In this document: positions 1-7,869 of the stretch, piece after piece | Layout of the letters: each line of letters opens with the position of its first letter | How positions within the stretch are numbered: the stretch's first letter is position 1 | Source of the DNA: an uncultured Methanomethylovorans sp. | GTDB taxonomy: Archaea > Halobacteriota > Methanosarcinia > Methanosarcinales > Methanosarcinaceae | Reading direction: 5' to 3' | DNA length: 11,187 nt | Assembly: GCA_937968035.1 (NCBI GenBank) | Contig: CALBTS010000606.1 | Span: forward strand, 1-11,187 | The notes under the pieces: generated by a model | Database searches by the model: none | Told to the model about the DNA's origin: nothing | Seen by the model: the letters and a program-made list of their open reading frames with translations, nothing else | Program-made: the position numbers and the translations under genes

Positions 1-8
1 ATTATATA

Positions 9-947
9 TTAGTGTTTTATAGAGTTAAAATCAGTCCTTAACCGGACACTAGTGAAAAACATAACATAATCTAGGTCAGAATTAATTTTTATTGAAAGAT
101 CGTACTCTCCAGGTGCATAATGACCAATTTGACTCACGTCCCTGCATATTCCCTTTGGGTCATCCAATTCTCCTTTTTTAAGATTAATCCAACACCAGAG
201 CTCATTCTTTCCTACGTAGATACTGAAGAAGTTACTCTTTCTCTTATATCCAATATACATCTTGCGAGGTATGATTTCGATATCAGGACCTAGATTCAGT
301 ATACGTTCTTTCAGATCAGCATAGAGTTGTTTTGTCGATTCCGTTACTTTTTTATGATTGAGGTGATCCTCCTCCTTTGTTAATCTGACCTCTTGAGATA
401 CAGACTTTACGATACTTTCATCCTTGCCTAATATGGTATTTGTAATACTCTCATCAGAGCTTGTTTTAAGCTGAATCAAGCCAATTAGACTGTTCTCGTA
501 TTGTTTAATTTCCCATAATTCGAATGGCACATCCTTGAAATTGACGGAATGCTTCTGATAATCTGTGAAATTCGGGGATATGAATATTACTTTTGATTGC
601 GACCAATCAACATCGTCCCTCTTTAACTTACCGCCACAATTCTCATTGTACTCCAGAATGAAATCAGCCTTGTTATTTAATAACAGTGACATATATGTAT
701 ATCCCTGGTCTATAACAGAGTAATTTCTTCCCTTCTTGTATTCAATAATAATGAATGATTTATTTTCCGGATCGAAGGCTAAGGTGTCTACACGAAAGCT
801 TTTTATTGTCAACTCCGATTTCACAAAGTGTATGTTGAACAAACTTTCTAGATTGTTTTCAATAATGTTCTGAATATCTTTTTCAAGTCTGAAATCCTGA
901 CCTGAAATGCTACTCAGTTTGCTTCCCTTGACAGAATATAATTTCAT
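9..947 (-). CDS. DUF5655 protein with PD-(D/E)XK nuclease-like N-terminus
   Basis: A 312-residue protein in two parts. Residues about 20-150 look like a restriction-endonuclease fold: D54 in 'FRVDTLAF', then a beta strand ending E69-Y-K71 ('IIIEYKKG'), then Q81 in a helix, which matches the D...ExK...Q order of PD-(D/E)XK nucleases. Residues about 203-305 match the DUF5655 domain ('LYADLKERI...FFSIYVGKNELWCWINLKKGEL...GHYAPGEYDL'-type pattern). A charged linker (about 165-200) joins them. The length is typical of the family, so it looks intact. The ATG start lies 36 bases after the hsdR stop, so it is probably the last gene of the R-M operon. Proteins of this family are often found near type I R-M genes; nuclease activity is inferred from the motif only. 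No Shine-Dalgarno sequence is evident. The stop lies 9 bases from the window edge, so any downstream gene or terminator is not visible. Confidence 0.85.
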   Translation of the reverse strand: MKLYSVKGSKLSSISGQDFRLEKDIQNIIENNLESLFNIHFVKSELTIKSFRVDTLAFDPENKSFIIIEYKKGRNYSVIDQGYTYMSLLLNNKADFILEYNENCGGKLKRDDVDWSQSKVIFISPNFTDYQKHSVNFKDVPFELWEIKQYENSLIGLIQLKTSSDESITNTILGKDESIVKSVSQEVRLTKEEDHLNHKKVTESTKQLYADLKERILNLGPDIEIIPRKMYIGYKRKSNFFSIYVGKNELWCWINLKKGELDDPKGICRDVSQIGHYAPGEYDLSIKINSDLDYVMFFTSVRLRTDFNSIKH

Positions 948-983
948 CTCTTAAATTATAATAGGGTCAATCCATTAACACTA

Positions 984-3305
984 TCAAGCAGTTTTTTGCT
1001 GATATAGGTATCTCTGAAAATCAAGAAATAGTGAACTTATCGTCGGTACATCACCGAGAATATCCATGGCATCTCCCAACGATTGGTATTTGTTCTGAAG
1101 CAGCAGCGGTAGCTTTTCTCGGTCAAGTTCCTCGACACCGGATTCGATGTACTTGGAAAGAACAAATTCTAGAAACTCCTTTTGCTTATTATCCAAATGA
1201 GCAAAAATAGCGGATTGGGACGTAGCGACTCTTACTTCCCTTGTTATCGGTTTGATTGAAAAAGAAACGTATTCAAGAACATCAAACAGGTCACTTTTCT
1301 CTGCATCTATCAGCTTCTGCAAGGTTGAGAGTTCTTCTTTTCCATAACCTGCATCAGCCAGCCTGTTAAGAAGAGTCTTTCTTGTTATCGGGTTTGACCA
1401 GATAGCACGAAGTTCTTCTTCACTTTTGAAAAAGGTGGGTAATGATCCGTACAAATTAATCAAAAACTCTTCTGCACTAATAGGTTTGCCATCTGCACTC
1501 CAGAAGGAGGTAGAAATCATGTGCTGTATCTCTCTCTCTTTGCCATCACGAAGTTTTATCTTGATTTTCGTTCTGTGTGGTTCACCAGGTTCGGGCGGTG
1601 GTGGTTCTTCCGGACCAGGGCCTGGTAGGGATTGAGTTTTGTATACTTTGGGCTCATCAGGAATGGGTTCTCCGTCCCACTCAGGATCAGCAAAATGGTG
1701 ATAGGCATTAACATAATCATAGATGGTGAAGAAGTCCTTTCCATCGTACAATCTTGTTCCTCGTCCCACAATCTGCTTAAACTCAATCAATGAATTGATT
1801 GGGCGTAATAGGACAATATTACGGATGTTTCTTGCATCAACTCCGGTGGAAAGTTTTTGCGAGGTAGTCAGTATCGTGGGAATGGTTTTTTCATTATCCT
1901 GAAATTCCCGGAGATATTGTTCACCTAACAGCCCATCGTTTGCAGTCACCCGGGCACAGTAATTAGGATCTGAGCTTTTCTTGTATTGATTAACCAGGTC
2001 ACGGACTGCGGCTGCATGATCCTGTGTGGCACAAAAGATGATTGCTTTCTCGCTTTGGTGTGCCTCGTCCATATAAATTTGGACTCGATTTGCTTCCCTC
2101 GCTTTGATTTCTATGATTTTATTGAAATCGGGTTCAGTGTATAGTTTTCCTTCTTCTACTTCCCCCTCTATCACATGGTCGTCGGAAGTATAAATATATT
2201 CGTCAAGGGTGGTCTGAATACGTTTCACTTTAAATGGAGTGAGATAACCATCATTTATTCCCTCCCTTAGCGAATATATGTAGACAGGTTCACCGAAATA
2301 CCTGTAAGTATCGATATTATCCTTGCGCTTTGGAGTTGCTGTCAACCCTAGTTGAACTGCTGGTTTGAAATACTCCATAATGCCTCTCCAGTTGCCTTCA
2401 TCATTTGCTCCCCCACGATGACACTCATCTATGATGATAAAATCAAAAAAATCGGGTGGGTAGTCACCAAAATAAGGCTCCGGATTGCCATCCTTATCTG
2501 TACCACTCATAAAGGTCTGGAAGATGGTAAAGAAGATACTCCCACCCATAGGAACACTACCCTTTTTGCTGATTTCTTTCGGGCTTATCCTTACAAGTGC
2601 TTCCTCAGGGAATGAGGAAAATGAGTTGTAGGCCTGGTCAGCAAGAATATTTCTATCAGCCAGAAACAATATTCTTGGTCTCCTTGAGCCGTCACGTTTC
2701 AGATTCCATCGGGCGTAAAACAATTTCCAAGCAATCTGAAAAGCAATAAAGGTTTTTCCTGTTCCTGTGGCTAAGGTCAGGAGTATTCGTTGCTTCCCAT
2801 TGGCTATGGCCTCCATGGCTTTATTGACAGCAATCTCCTGATAGTATCTCGCAGCTCTGGTTCCTCCAACATCTTCGTAAGGAATACTATTGAAGGAGTC
2901 ACGCCACTGATTCTGTCCCTGAAAAGTCTTTTGCCATAGTTCATCGGGAGACGGGAAAGCCGGAACCAGACCCTCTGTTCCAGTTTTCATGCAGATGCTA
3001 TAAACCTCTCGCCCGTTAGTTGCGTATGTAGTCTCGATGCCAAGTTTTCCAGCATACAGCTTAGCCTGCGCTACACCCTCCCCAACTTCAAGGTCATTAC
3101 TCTTTGCTTCAACAACAGCCAACTTGATGCCCTGATAAACCAAAATGTAATCAGCGATCAGGGGCTTAGCCCTACCACCTCCAGTCTGAATCCTCCCGAT
3201 TGTGATCTTGTATTCACGAAGGATCTTTGAATCCTCTTTCACACCCCAGCCGGCCTCGGTAAGCTTGGGATCAATAAGTTCTGCTCTTGTCTCTGCTTCG
3301 TTCAT
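984..3305 (-). CDS. hsdR: Type I restriction enzyme subunit R (EcoEI-like)
   Basis: A 773-residue motor and nuclease subunit of the type I restriction complex. It translocates DNA using ATP and cuts unmodified DNA when bound to HsdM and HsdS. The N-terminal nuclease domain shows D52 and E66-A-K68 ('ADYILVY...LAVVEAKS'), the PD-(D/E)XK site. The SF2 helicase core follows: Walker A ATGTGKT at 179-185, DECH at 293-296, TATP at 322-325 and motif VI QIVGRGTRL at 511-519. A proline-rich linker (about 561-576) leads to a C-terminal domain (about 580-773) resembling EcoEI_R_C, which binds the methylase core. Length and layout fit EcoEI-type (tentatively type IB) HsdR rather than the larger EcoR124-type proteins. 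All key motifs are present and there is no frameshift. ATG start; the upstream gap of 113 bases carries phased repeats that may control it. Confidence 0.96.
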   Translation of the reverse strand: MNEAETRAELIDPKLTEAGWGVKEDSKILREYKITIGRIQTGGGRAKPLIADYILVYQGIKLAVVEAKSNDLEVGEGVAQAKLYAGKLGIETTYATNGREVYSICMKTGTEGLVPAFPSPDELWQKTFQGQNQWRDSFNSIPYEDVGGTRAARYYQEIAVNKAMEAIANGKQRILLTLATGTGKTFIAFQIAWKLFYARWNLKRDGSRRPRILFLADRNILADQAYNSFSSFPEEALVRISPKEISKKGSVPMGGSIFFTIFQTFMSGTDKDGNPEPYFGDYPPDFFDFIIIDECHRGGANDEGNWRGIMEYFKPAVQLGLTATPKRKDNIDTYRYFGEPVYIYSLREGINDGYLTPFKVKRIQTTLDEYIYTSDDHVIEGEVEEGKLYTEPDFNKIIEIKAREANRVQIYMDEAHQSEKAIIFCATQDHAAAVRDLVNQYKKSSDPNYCARVTANDGLLGEQYLREFQDNEKTIPTILTTSQKLSTGVDARNIRNIVLLRPINSLIEFKQIVGRGTRLYDGKDFFTIYDYVNAYHHFADPEWDGEPIPDEPKVYKTQSLPGPGPEEPPPPEPGEPHRTKIKIKLRDGKEREIQHMISTSFWSADGKPISAEEFLINLYGSLPTFFKSEEELRAIWSNPITRKTLLNRLADAGYGKEELSTLQKLIDAEKSDLFDVLEYVSFSIKPITREVRVATSQSAIFAHLDNKQKEFLEFVLSKYIESGVEELDREKLPLLLQNKYQSLGDAMDILGDVPTISSLFLDFQRYLYQQKTA

Positions 3306-3318
3306 TTTACTACTGAGA

Positions 3319-3417
3319 ACTTGTCTTAATCAAATAACGATCAAATAAACAATGCCTGAATTTCAACAACTTATCAACAAAAGTAGGTTGAAAAATCAAA
3401 TACCCATCAAATAAACA
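3319..3417 (-). repeat. Three 33-bp direct-repeat units with 11-bp phased TTTGAT boxes
   Basis: On the minus strand three consecutive 33-base units occupy 3417-3385, 3384-3352 and 3351-3319. Units 1 and 3 match at 22 of their first 24 bases; the middle unit is diverged (18 of 33 against unit 1). Each unit holds two boxes 11 bases apart: TATTTGAT twice in units 1 and 3, and TTGTTGA(T/A) twice in unit 2. On the plus strand the TCAA cores begin at 3330, 3341, 3363, 3374, 3396 and 3407. The array fills nearly the whole gap before hsdR, so it could be a cooperative operator for hsdR. One minus-strand frame stays open through it and gives an 11-residue repeat (CLFDGYLIF, TFVDKLLKF, CLFDRYLIK), so a decayed or frameshifted coding origin is also possible. 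Confidence 0.7.
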
Positions 3418-3418
3418 C

Positions 3419-4864
3419 TCAAGCCCAGAAGGGAATATAACTTGCATATTTTCTAGATCTACTTTCAGGGTCATCTTCCTTAATAACGCCAAACATAAGA
3501 GTATCTCTAATTATTCTTGAGGCGATAGCGGCGTTCTGATCTTCAATCTTAAACCTTTCTCTTAATGATTGGTTAGTCATTTTTTCATTGGATACATATT
3601 TCAAGCAAGCGTGCTGATAACAAGCTCGTATTTTTTCCTTTTTATCCAAATCGTTAAGGCTTTTGTAGCTATAAATTGTTACTCTTGTTCTACTTTCGGC
3701 AACGACAACATTTATTGGTGGAAGCTGATATAGTTCATTGTAAAATATGACTTTATCCAATCCGCTGCCTTTTTCTTCACAAAATCCCATCCTCCGCATT
3801 AAATCAGCCAGTTTTTCATTCCTTGAAAGATAGGCATCGATAAATCTATCAGGAGTAACCAGAGGAGTCCCTGGGTTCGAGATTTCAATTCTATCAGTAA
3901 AAATCTCTATCATCGGAAAACCTTTCTCATTCAAGTCCTGGTGGATAAGCGCATTGGCAACCAATTCTCTAATGGCAATTTCGGGATACATCCTGGTTTC
4001 ATTTCTTAAAGCCTTACCGATTTCTTCATTTGCAGGCAATTGGCTGTTTATCCAATCCACCAGTCCTTCAAATCCCAGAGCATAACCTTTGGCTCCTACC
4101 TGCTCCCTCTCAGTTTTTACTTTGCTTTTCCCTGTGTAGACAATTACTCGAACCGATTTCCTTTCAACGCTGTCGAAGTCTTTCAATTGCTTGGCAAAAA
4201 GTAATGCTCCCAATTTAGTGATGGCATAGCCTTTACTTTTAAGCACTAACCCTTCTTCAGTAAATTTTTCAATCACTGCCTGTTGAGTTGATGGATAGGG
4301 CAGTTTCATCAGATCGAAATACGTTTCTGTACTTAAATATCTTGTAATGTCTGAAATACTCAGGTTGTCCTTAGCAACTTCTTTTTCAAAAGGAGTAGTG
4401 TCTTTTTTCCAGATCCTAGCCTGTTTATCCGGAAACTCATTAAGCTTCCTGGTTATAGTATTAATACGAATATAAGCCTGGTTCAGGAACTCAACAGGCT
4501 GGTTCTTGGCTGCAGGAATTACATATACTGAAATATGACGGGTATCATCATAGTCAAATTCATAAACGGCTATATCTATTCTGGGATTTAAGCGGGTTAT
4601 AAGCCAATGCTCAAGGTCTTCATTCCCTTTTTTGTGTGACTTTGCCCTGAATGTGGTACCCTTTATATGATGGGTTTTGTCTTCAATACCATAGACTAGA
4701 TATCCGAATGGCTGATTGTGGATACAGGCGCCATTGGAAAGTGCAGATAACCTTTCACCTATTTCTTCTACAGAATGGAAGTTAAGTTTAAATTCAACCC
4801 ACTCACTTTCATTAGGCTGTTTTACTAGCTCGTTAAGTAACTCAATCAACTGTTGATTCTTCAT
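3419..4864 (-). CDS. AlbA_2 / HATPase_c_4 DNA-binding protein (Schlafen-AlbA-like, RNA/DNA-sensing type)
   Basis: A 481-residue protein with the widespread AlbA_2 (Schlafen-type, formerly divergent AAA-4) plus HATPase_c_4 layout. Residues about 15-140 are the AlbA_2 domain, including 'SEWVEFKLNF' (E24-F-K) and the strand 'GYLVYGIEDKTHHIKGT'. Residues about 290-395 are the GHKL-like region: 'IRELVANALIHQD' (E300, N304, H308), ISNPG at 328-332 and EEKGSGLDK at 363-371. The C-terminal 415-470 looks like a winged helix ('TNQSLRERFKI...ASRIIRDTLMFGVI'). Such proteins are usually annotated as ATP-binding or transcriptional regulators and are known passengers of type I R-M operons, but the role there is unsettled. 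The ATG start is 20 bases after the hsdS stop, so co-transcription is likely. The gene is intact. A +1 shift near its 3' end would open into the downstream 11-residue repeat. Confidence 0.92.
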   Translation of the reverse strand: MKNQQLIELLNELVKQPNESEWVEFKLNFHSVEEIGERLSALSNGACIHNQPFGYLVYGIEDKTHHIKGTTFRAKSHKKGNEDLEHWLITRLNPRIDIAVYEFDYDDTRHISVYVIPAAKNQPVEFLNQAYIRINTITRKLNEFPDKQARIWKKDTTPFEKEVAKDNLSISDITRYLSTETYFDLMKLPYPSTQQAVIEKFTEEGLVLKSKGYAITKLGALLFAKQLKDFDSVERKSVRVIVYTGKSKVKTEREQVGAKGYALGFEGLVDWINSQLPANEEIGKALRNETRMYPEIAIRELVANALIHQDLNEKGFPMIEIFTDRIEISNPGTPLVTPDRFIDAYLSRNEKLADLMRRMGFCEEKGSGLDKVIFYNELYQLPPINVVVAESRTRVTIYSYKSLNDLDKKEKIRACYQHACLKYVSNEKMTNQSLRERFKIEDQNAAIASRIIRDTLMFGVIKEDDPESRSRKYASYIPFWA

Positions 4865-4884
4865 ACAACTAATGCTTTTGCGGT

Positions 4885-6102
4885 TTATAATTCACCATTA
4901 AAAGCTTTTTTTAATATCGATTTTTTCAACTCATCCAAATCATTGAGTTTTTGTTGGTAAATGGTTTCAAGTTTTTTTGTTTCGGAGGAGAGATTATCAA
5001 GTTTCTTAACAATTGAATGTTGTTCGGAGATAGATAAGAATGGAACAAGCGAATCTGTTATAGCTCCAATTCCAACATTTCCTTGTCCCACTGTTCCTGT
5101 TTCACTAGCGAAATACTGATCTTTGAAAATATTAGTCCAAGAAAAGTAAAGGAAGAATTTAGGAAGGTATTTGTCTGAAAATCTTATTGCTGCAATACGT
5201 TGGTTTAATAGATAGTTTTCCTTATTTATAATAGCCGTATAACCGTAGTCCCTTTTTTTCTTAGTCCCTGTTTGAGTTATTATTACATCATTAGGTTGAA
5301 GAAGTGCTTTATTCAGTGTTTTCTTCTCCATTTTATCAATGAATACCGGATTCTCTTCCTCTCTAATTACCCCTGGACGGACATTTCCCATTCTGATTAC
5401 CTGATAAGTACCATCTTTCTTAAAATCAGAACTCTTAAATGAAAAGCCACCTATTACATCTGCAATATAATAAATCGGTATATTATCATTCTGCTGGACT
5501 AATTCCATGAATAATTCCTGCAAGTAACTCTCAAATAGTTCTCTGACGTTTTTAAGGTTTTGCTCGGCTTTGGCTTTTGCCTTTGCTATGGCGGCAAAGG
5601 CTTCATCTAATATGGCTACTATGCAGTGTTGCTCGTGGAGGGGAGGGATGGGGATCTCAATTCCTTTAAATTTATTTAGTGATACTCCGCCAATCAGCCC
5701 AGCTATTCCAGAAGAAAAGTGCTTTTGGAATCCAGATGTAAAATAATAGTAGAAAACATACTTGCTCTCAACGTTCTTGTTCGGAACTAATGCAAAGAGT
5801 TTGTTTCCAAAGCAAACATCTTGATTTGTATAACCAATTTTCCTTCCTGCACTACCACCTTCTGCACAAATCAATGGAGTATTTGGCGGAGCAATTTTAA
5901 ATTGACTTTTTTCTACAAATGGAATTTTTACGCCGTTTTCGTAATCAATGAGGCTATTGAAGCTAATGTCTTTGGTTGCTATGAAAGGCAGACCATCATC
6001 CAAGCAGGTATAATTCTCCTTTTTAACTTTCTCATTAATGCTGTTGCCATTAAAGATTCTGCCTATTTCTGATAATTTCTTTATTTCCCAACCTTGTTTC
6101 AT
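4885..6102 (-). CDS. hsdS: Type I restriction-modification specificity subunit S
   Basis: A 405-residue specificity subunit that selects the bipartite DNA target for both methylation and restriction. Two target-recognition domains are visible, about 1-150 and 205-350. Each is followed by a conserved long helix starting with a matching motif: 'IPPLHEQHCIVAILDEAF' near residue 153 and 'LSISEQHSIVKKLDNL' near residue 355. The first helix contains an Ala-Lys repeat at residues 173-178. The two half-sites cannot be read from sequence. The start ATG overlaps the hsdM stop as ATGA, implying translational coupling. The gene reads as more AT-rich than hsdM and hsdR, as is common for exchangeable recognition domains; this was judged by eye. 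It appears full length and functional. Confidence 0.95.
   Translation of the reverse strand: MKQGWEIKKLSEIGRIFNGNSINEKVKKENYTCLDDGLPFIATKDISFNSLIDYENGVKIPFVEKSQFKIAPPNTPLICAEGGSAGRKIGYTNQDVCFGNKLFALVPNKNVESKYVFYYYFTSGFQKHFSSGIAGLIGGVSLNKFKGIEIPIPPLHEQHCIVAILDEAFAAIAKAKAKAEQNLKNVRELFESYLQELFMELVQQNDNIPIYYIADVIGGFSFKSSDFKKDGTYQVIRMGNVRPGVIREEENPVFIDKMEKKTLNKALLQPNDVIITQTGTKKKRDYGYTAIINKENYLLNQRIAAIRFSDKYLPKFFLYFSWTNIFKDQYFASETGTVGQGNVGIGAITDSLVPFLSISEQHSIVKKLDNLSSETKKLETIYQQKLNDLDELKKSILKKAFNGEL
5569..5586 (-). repeat. Hexanucleotide repeat (three Ala-Lys units) in the hsdS spacer helix
   Basis: Three 6-base units (GCAAAG, GCAAAA, GCCAAA on the coding strand) encode AKAKAK at HsdS residues 173-178, in the helix that sets the distance between the two recognition domains. 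In type IC HsdS proteins, changes in short repeats at this place change the spacer of the recognition sequence. The units here are not identical, so they would be fairly stable against slippage. Confidence 0.55.
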
Positions 6103-7553
6103 ATCAGCTTCAGGATTGAGTTCAAGATCTCATCACTTTCCTTGTCTAGGGCTTTCATCTCCTCTAGTATCTGTCTCGGTTCCCGCAAGGCGGCCTCCTC
6201 TTTCCCTTTGGGATTCTTCACCGAAAGATCATAGGTATTTGTATTTATCTTGCTAACATCAAGTGTCCAGGAATTTTCACTGTCTGCTTTGGTCTTCTGC
6301 AGTTTCACAAACTCAGAAAGATCATTTTCAGAAAGTGCATTTGTCTTACCCAGGTTTCGATCAAGTTTGAGTTGATAGTACCAAACTTTCCGAGTCGGTA
6401 TTCCTTTTTCAAAGAATAGCACTACCGTCTTAACTCCTGCTCCGGTAAACACACCTCCCGGTAAGTCCAATACAGTATGGAGGTTGCAACTTCCCAGCAG
6501 TAGCTTTCTAAGGCTTACAGAAGCATTATCAGTGTTACTTAGAAAAGTGTTCTTGATAACAATCCCTGCTTTGCCTCCTGCTCTTGATATCCTGATGAAG
6601 TGCTGTAGGAATAGAAATGCTGTTTCTCCGGTCTTAATTGGGAAATTGTGCTGAACCTCGGCCCTTTCCTTTCCTCCAAAGGGCGGATTAGCGAGAACAA
6701 CATCGTAACGATCTCGATCCTGGATATCAATAATGTTTTCAGCAAGCGTATTGGTGTGAATAATATTTGGGGCTTCAATCCCGTGAAGTATCATATTCAT
6801 GATCCCTATTATGTAAGCGAGAGCCTTCTTTTCTTTGCCGAAGAAGGTCCTCCTTTGCAGGATTTCAAAGTCAGTTGTAGTAAGTGATTTGCCTGCTTTA
6901 AGGTATTCATAAGCTTCACAAAGGAATCCTGCGGAGCCTACAGCTCCATCGTAGATTTTGTCTCCAATTTTTGGGTCGACAACCTTAACAATGGTTCTAA
7001 TGAGCGGCCGGGGCGTATAATACTCACCTCCATTCCGGCCTGCATTACCCATATTTTTAATCTTGGCTTCATAGAGGTGACTCATTTCATGTTTTTCACT
7101 ATGAGTTCGGAACCGGAGCTGATCTATCAGGTTAATGACTTCTCTTAGATTGTAACCGCTCTGGATTCTATTTTTAAGTTCGCTGAATATTTCCCCAATC
7201 TTGTATTGAATTGTGTCAGCACTGGAGGCATCTGTCTTGAACTTTTTGAGATACGGGAATAGCTTCGCATTTACAAAATCAGTGAGATCATCGCCAGTCA
7301 GTGCCGCGTGGTGATCAATGGTACCATCTTTCTTCTTAGGAGCAGCCCACTTCCCCCATTTATATTCCGGGCCAATGATTTGATTGTAGGTTGTCCCAAC
7401 TAGATCTGCAGCAGTCTTCTTATCCTTTTCTAGGTCGTCCAGGTATTTCAGGAATAGTATCCAGGATGTCTGCTCAACATAATCTAATTCACTGCTGCAT
7501 CCAGCATCCTTATGAAGGATATCGTCAATATTCTTAAAGGTTTGTTCAAACAT
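6099..7553 (-). CDS. hsdM: Type I restriction-modification methyltransferase subunit M
   Basis: A 484-residue N6-adenine methyltransferase that, with HsdS, modifies the host target and forms the core to which HsdR binds. The N-terminal HsdM domain begins 'MFEQTFKNIDDIL' and contains 'ELDYVEQTSWILFLKYL'. Catalytic-domain landmarks are GGEYYTPR (about 175-182), the SAM-binding motif I DGAVGSAGF at 202-210 and the catalytic NPPF at 289-292. Motif I has the DGAVGSAG form rather than the more usual DPACGSGG, a variant I believe is seen in other HsdM proteins. The ATG at 7553 is preferred over a TTG nine bases upstream (7562), because family members start at MFEQTF. The stop overlaps the hsdS start (ATGA). 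This is the first gene of the R-M operon. Confidence 0.96.
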   Translation of the reverse strand: MFEQTFKNIDDILHKDAGCSSELDYVEQTSWILFLKYLDDLEKDKKTAADLVGTTYNQIIGPEYKWGKWAAPKKKDGTIDHHAALTGDDLTDFVNAKLFPYLKKFKTDASSADTIQYKIGEIFSELKNRIQSGYNLREVINLIDQLRFRTHSEKHEMSHLYEAKIKNMGNAGRNGGEYYTPRPLIRTIVKVVDPKIGDKIYDGAVGSAGFLCEAYEYLKAGKSLTTTDFEILQRRTFFGKEKKALAYIIGIMNMILHGIEAPNIIHTNTLAENIIDIQDRDRYDVVLANPPFGGKERAEVQHNFPIKTGETAFLFLQHFIRISRAGGKAGIVIKNTFLSNTDNASVSLRKLLLGSCNLHTVLDLPGGVFTGAGVKTVVLFFEKGIPTRKVWYYQLKLDRNLGKTNALSENDLSEFVKLQKTKADSENSWTLDVSKINTNTYDLSVKNPKGKEEAALREPRQILEEMKALDKESDEILNSILKLI

Positions 7554-7612
7554 AAATCTCAATAAGTTAGGGCGATTAAGTTCTTTAATGTGTTATGACT
7601 ATAAAAGTCTCA

Positions 7613-7637
7613 AACCATAAAGATATTAATTATGGTT
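7613..7637. promoter_or_regulatory. Perfect 8-bp inverted repeat upstream of hsdM, possible operator
   Basis: AACCATAA (7613-7620) and TTATGGTT (7630-7637) form a perfect 8-base inverted repeat with a 9-base spacer, centred about 70 bases upstream of the hsdM ATG. The spacing suits a dimeric repressor overlapping a promoter. The binding protein is unknown, and an AT-rich inverted repeat of this size could occur by chance. Confidence 0.35.
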
Positions 7638-7696
7638 AATTGTTCTAAGCCATCCATGGGAAGCGGAGAAATTGGAAAGCAGTATTTCTATAAGAT

Positions 7697-7728
7697 AAAA
7701 GCCCCGAGCCTGTCTGTATACTCGGGGC
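7697..7728 (-). terminator. Rho-independent terminator after the DUF3800 gene
   Basis: On the minus strand GCCCCGAG (7728-7721) pairs with CTCGGGGC (7708-7701) around a 12-base loop, followed directly by TTTTATCTTAT. The GC-rich 8-bp stem and U-run make a classical terminator. It lies 141 bases after the DUF3800 stop and about 150 bases before hsdM, so it separates the two transcription units. The plus strand lacks a U-run after the stem. Confidence 0.9.
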
Positions 7729-7869
7729 CAAAATGTCTCGCTGCATCAAAGTGAACCGCATATTTTAAAATTAAAGACTATTCAAACCGAAGCAAGTATT
7801 TAATGCCAAACTCATTAATAATATTACTGATAGCCGAGAAGAAAGTTATAAGTATCTACAAATTACAGA

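Larger units (their letters stand above)
7554..7869. other. Gap between hsdM and the DUF3800 gene
   Basis: This 316-base AT-rich gap separates two minus-strand transcription units. It contains the terminator of the upstream unit (7697-7728) and, between that and hsdM, an inverted repeat (7613-7637) in the likely promoter region of the R-M operon. I see no convincing small gene. No exact Bacteroidota-type promoter (TAnnTTTG) was found; near matches such as TATCTTTA overlap the inverted repeat. Confidence 0.6.

Noticed and set aside
202..210. Loss of function of HsdM through the unusual motif I (DGAVGSAGF, protein residues 202-210)
   Set aside because: The glycine-rich SAM loop is kept and NPPF is intact; I regard it as a known family variant. 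Positions here are residues of HsdM, not bases.
1426..1635. Plus-strand frame with a Gly/Ser-rich end
   Set aside because: It is the reverse complement of the proline-rich linker of HsdR and lies wholly within that gene; its composition is explained by the opposite strand.
3319..3417. CRISPR array
   Set aside because: Units are directly adjacent with 11-base internal periodicity and no unique spacers, and no cas gene is present.
3310..3492. Minus-strand 60-codon frame overlapping the AlbA_2 gene end
   Set aside because: Its first part overlaps conserved coding sequence in another frame and no ribosome site is seen. The repeat it reads through is reported as a repeat and finding, not as a gene.
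7554..7562. TTG start for hsdM adding three residues
   Set aside because: The ATG at 7553 gives the family-typical N-terminus MFEQTFKNIDD; the extra residues MRF are not expected.
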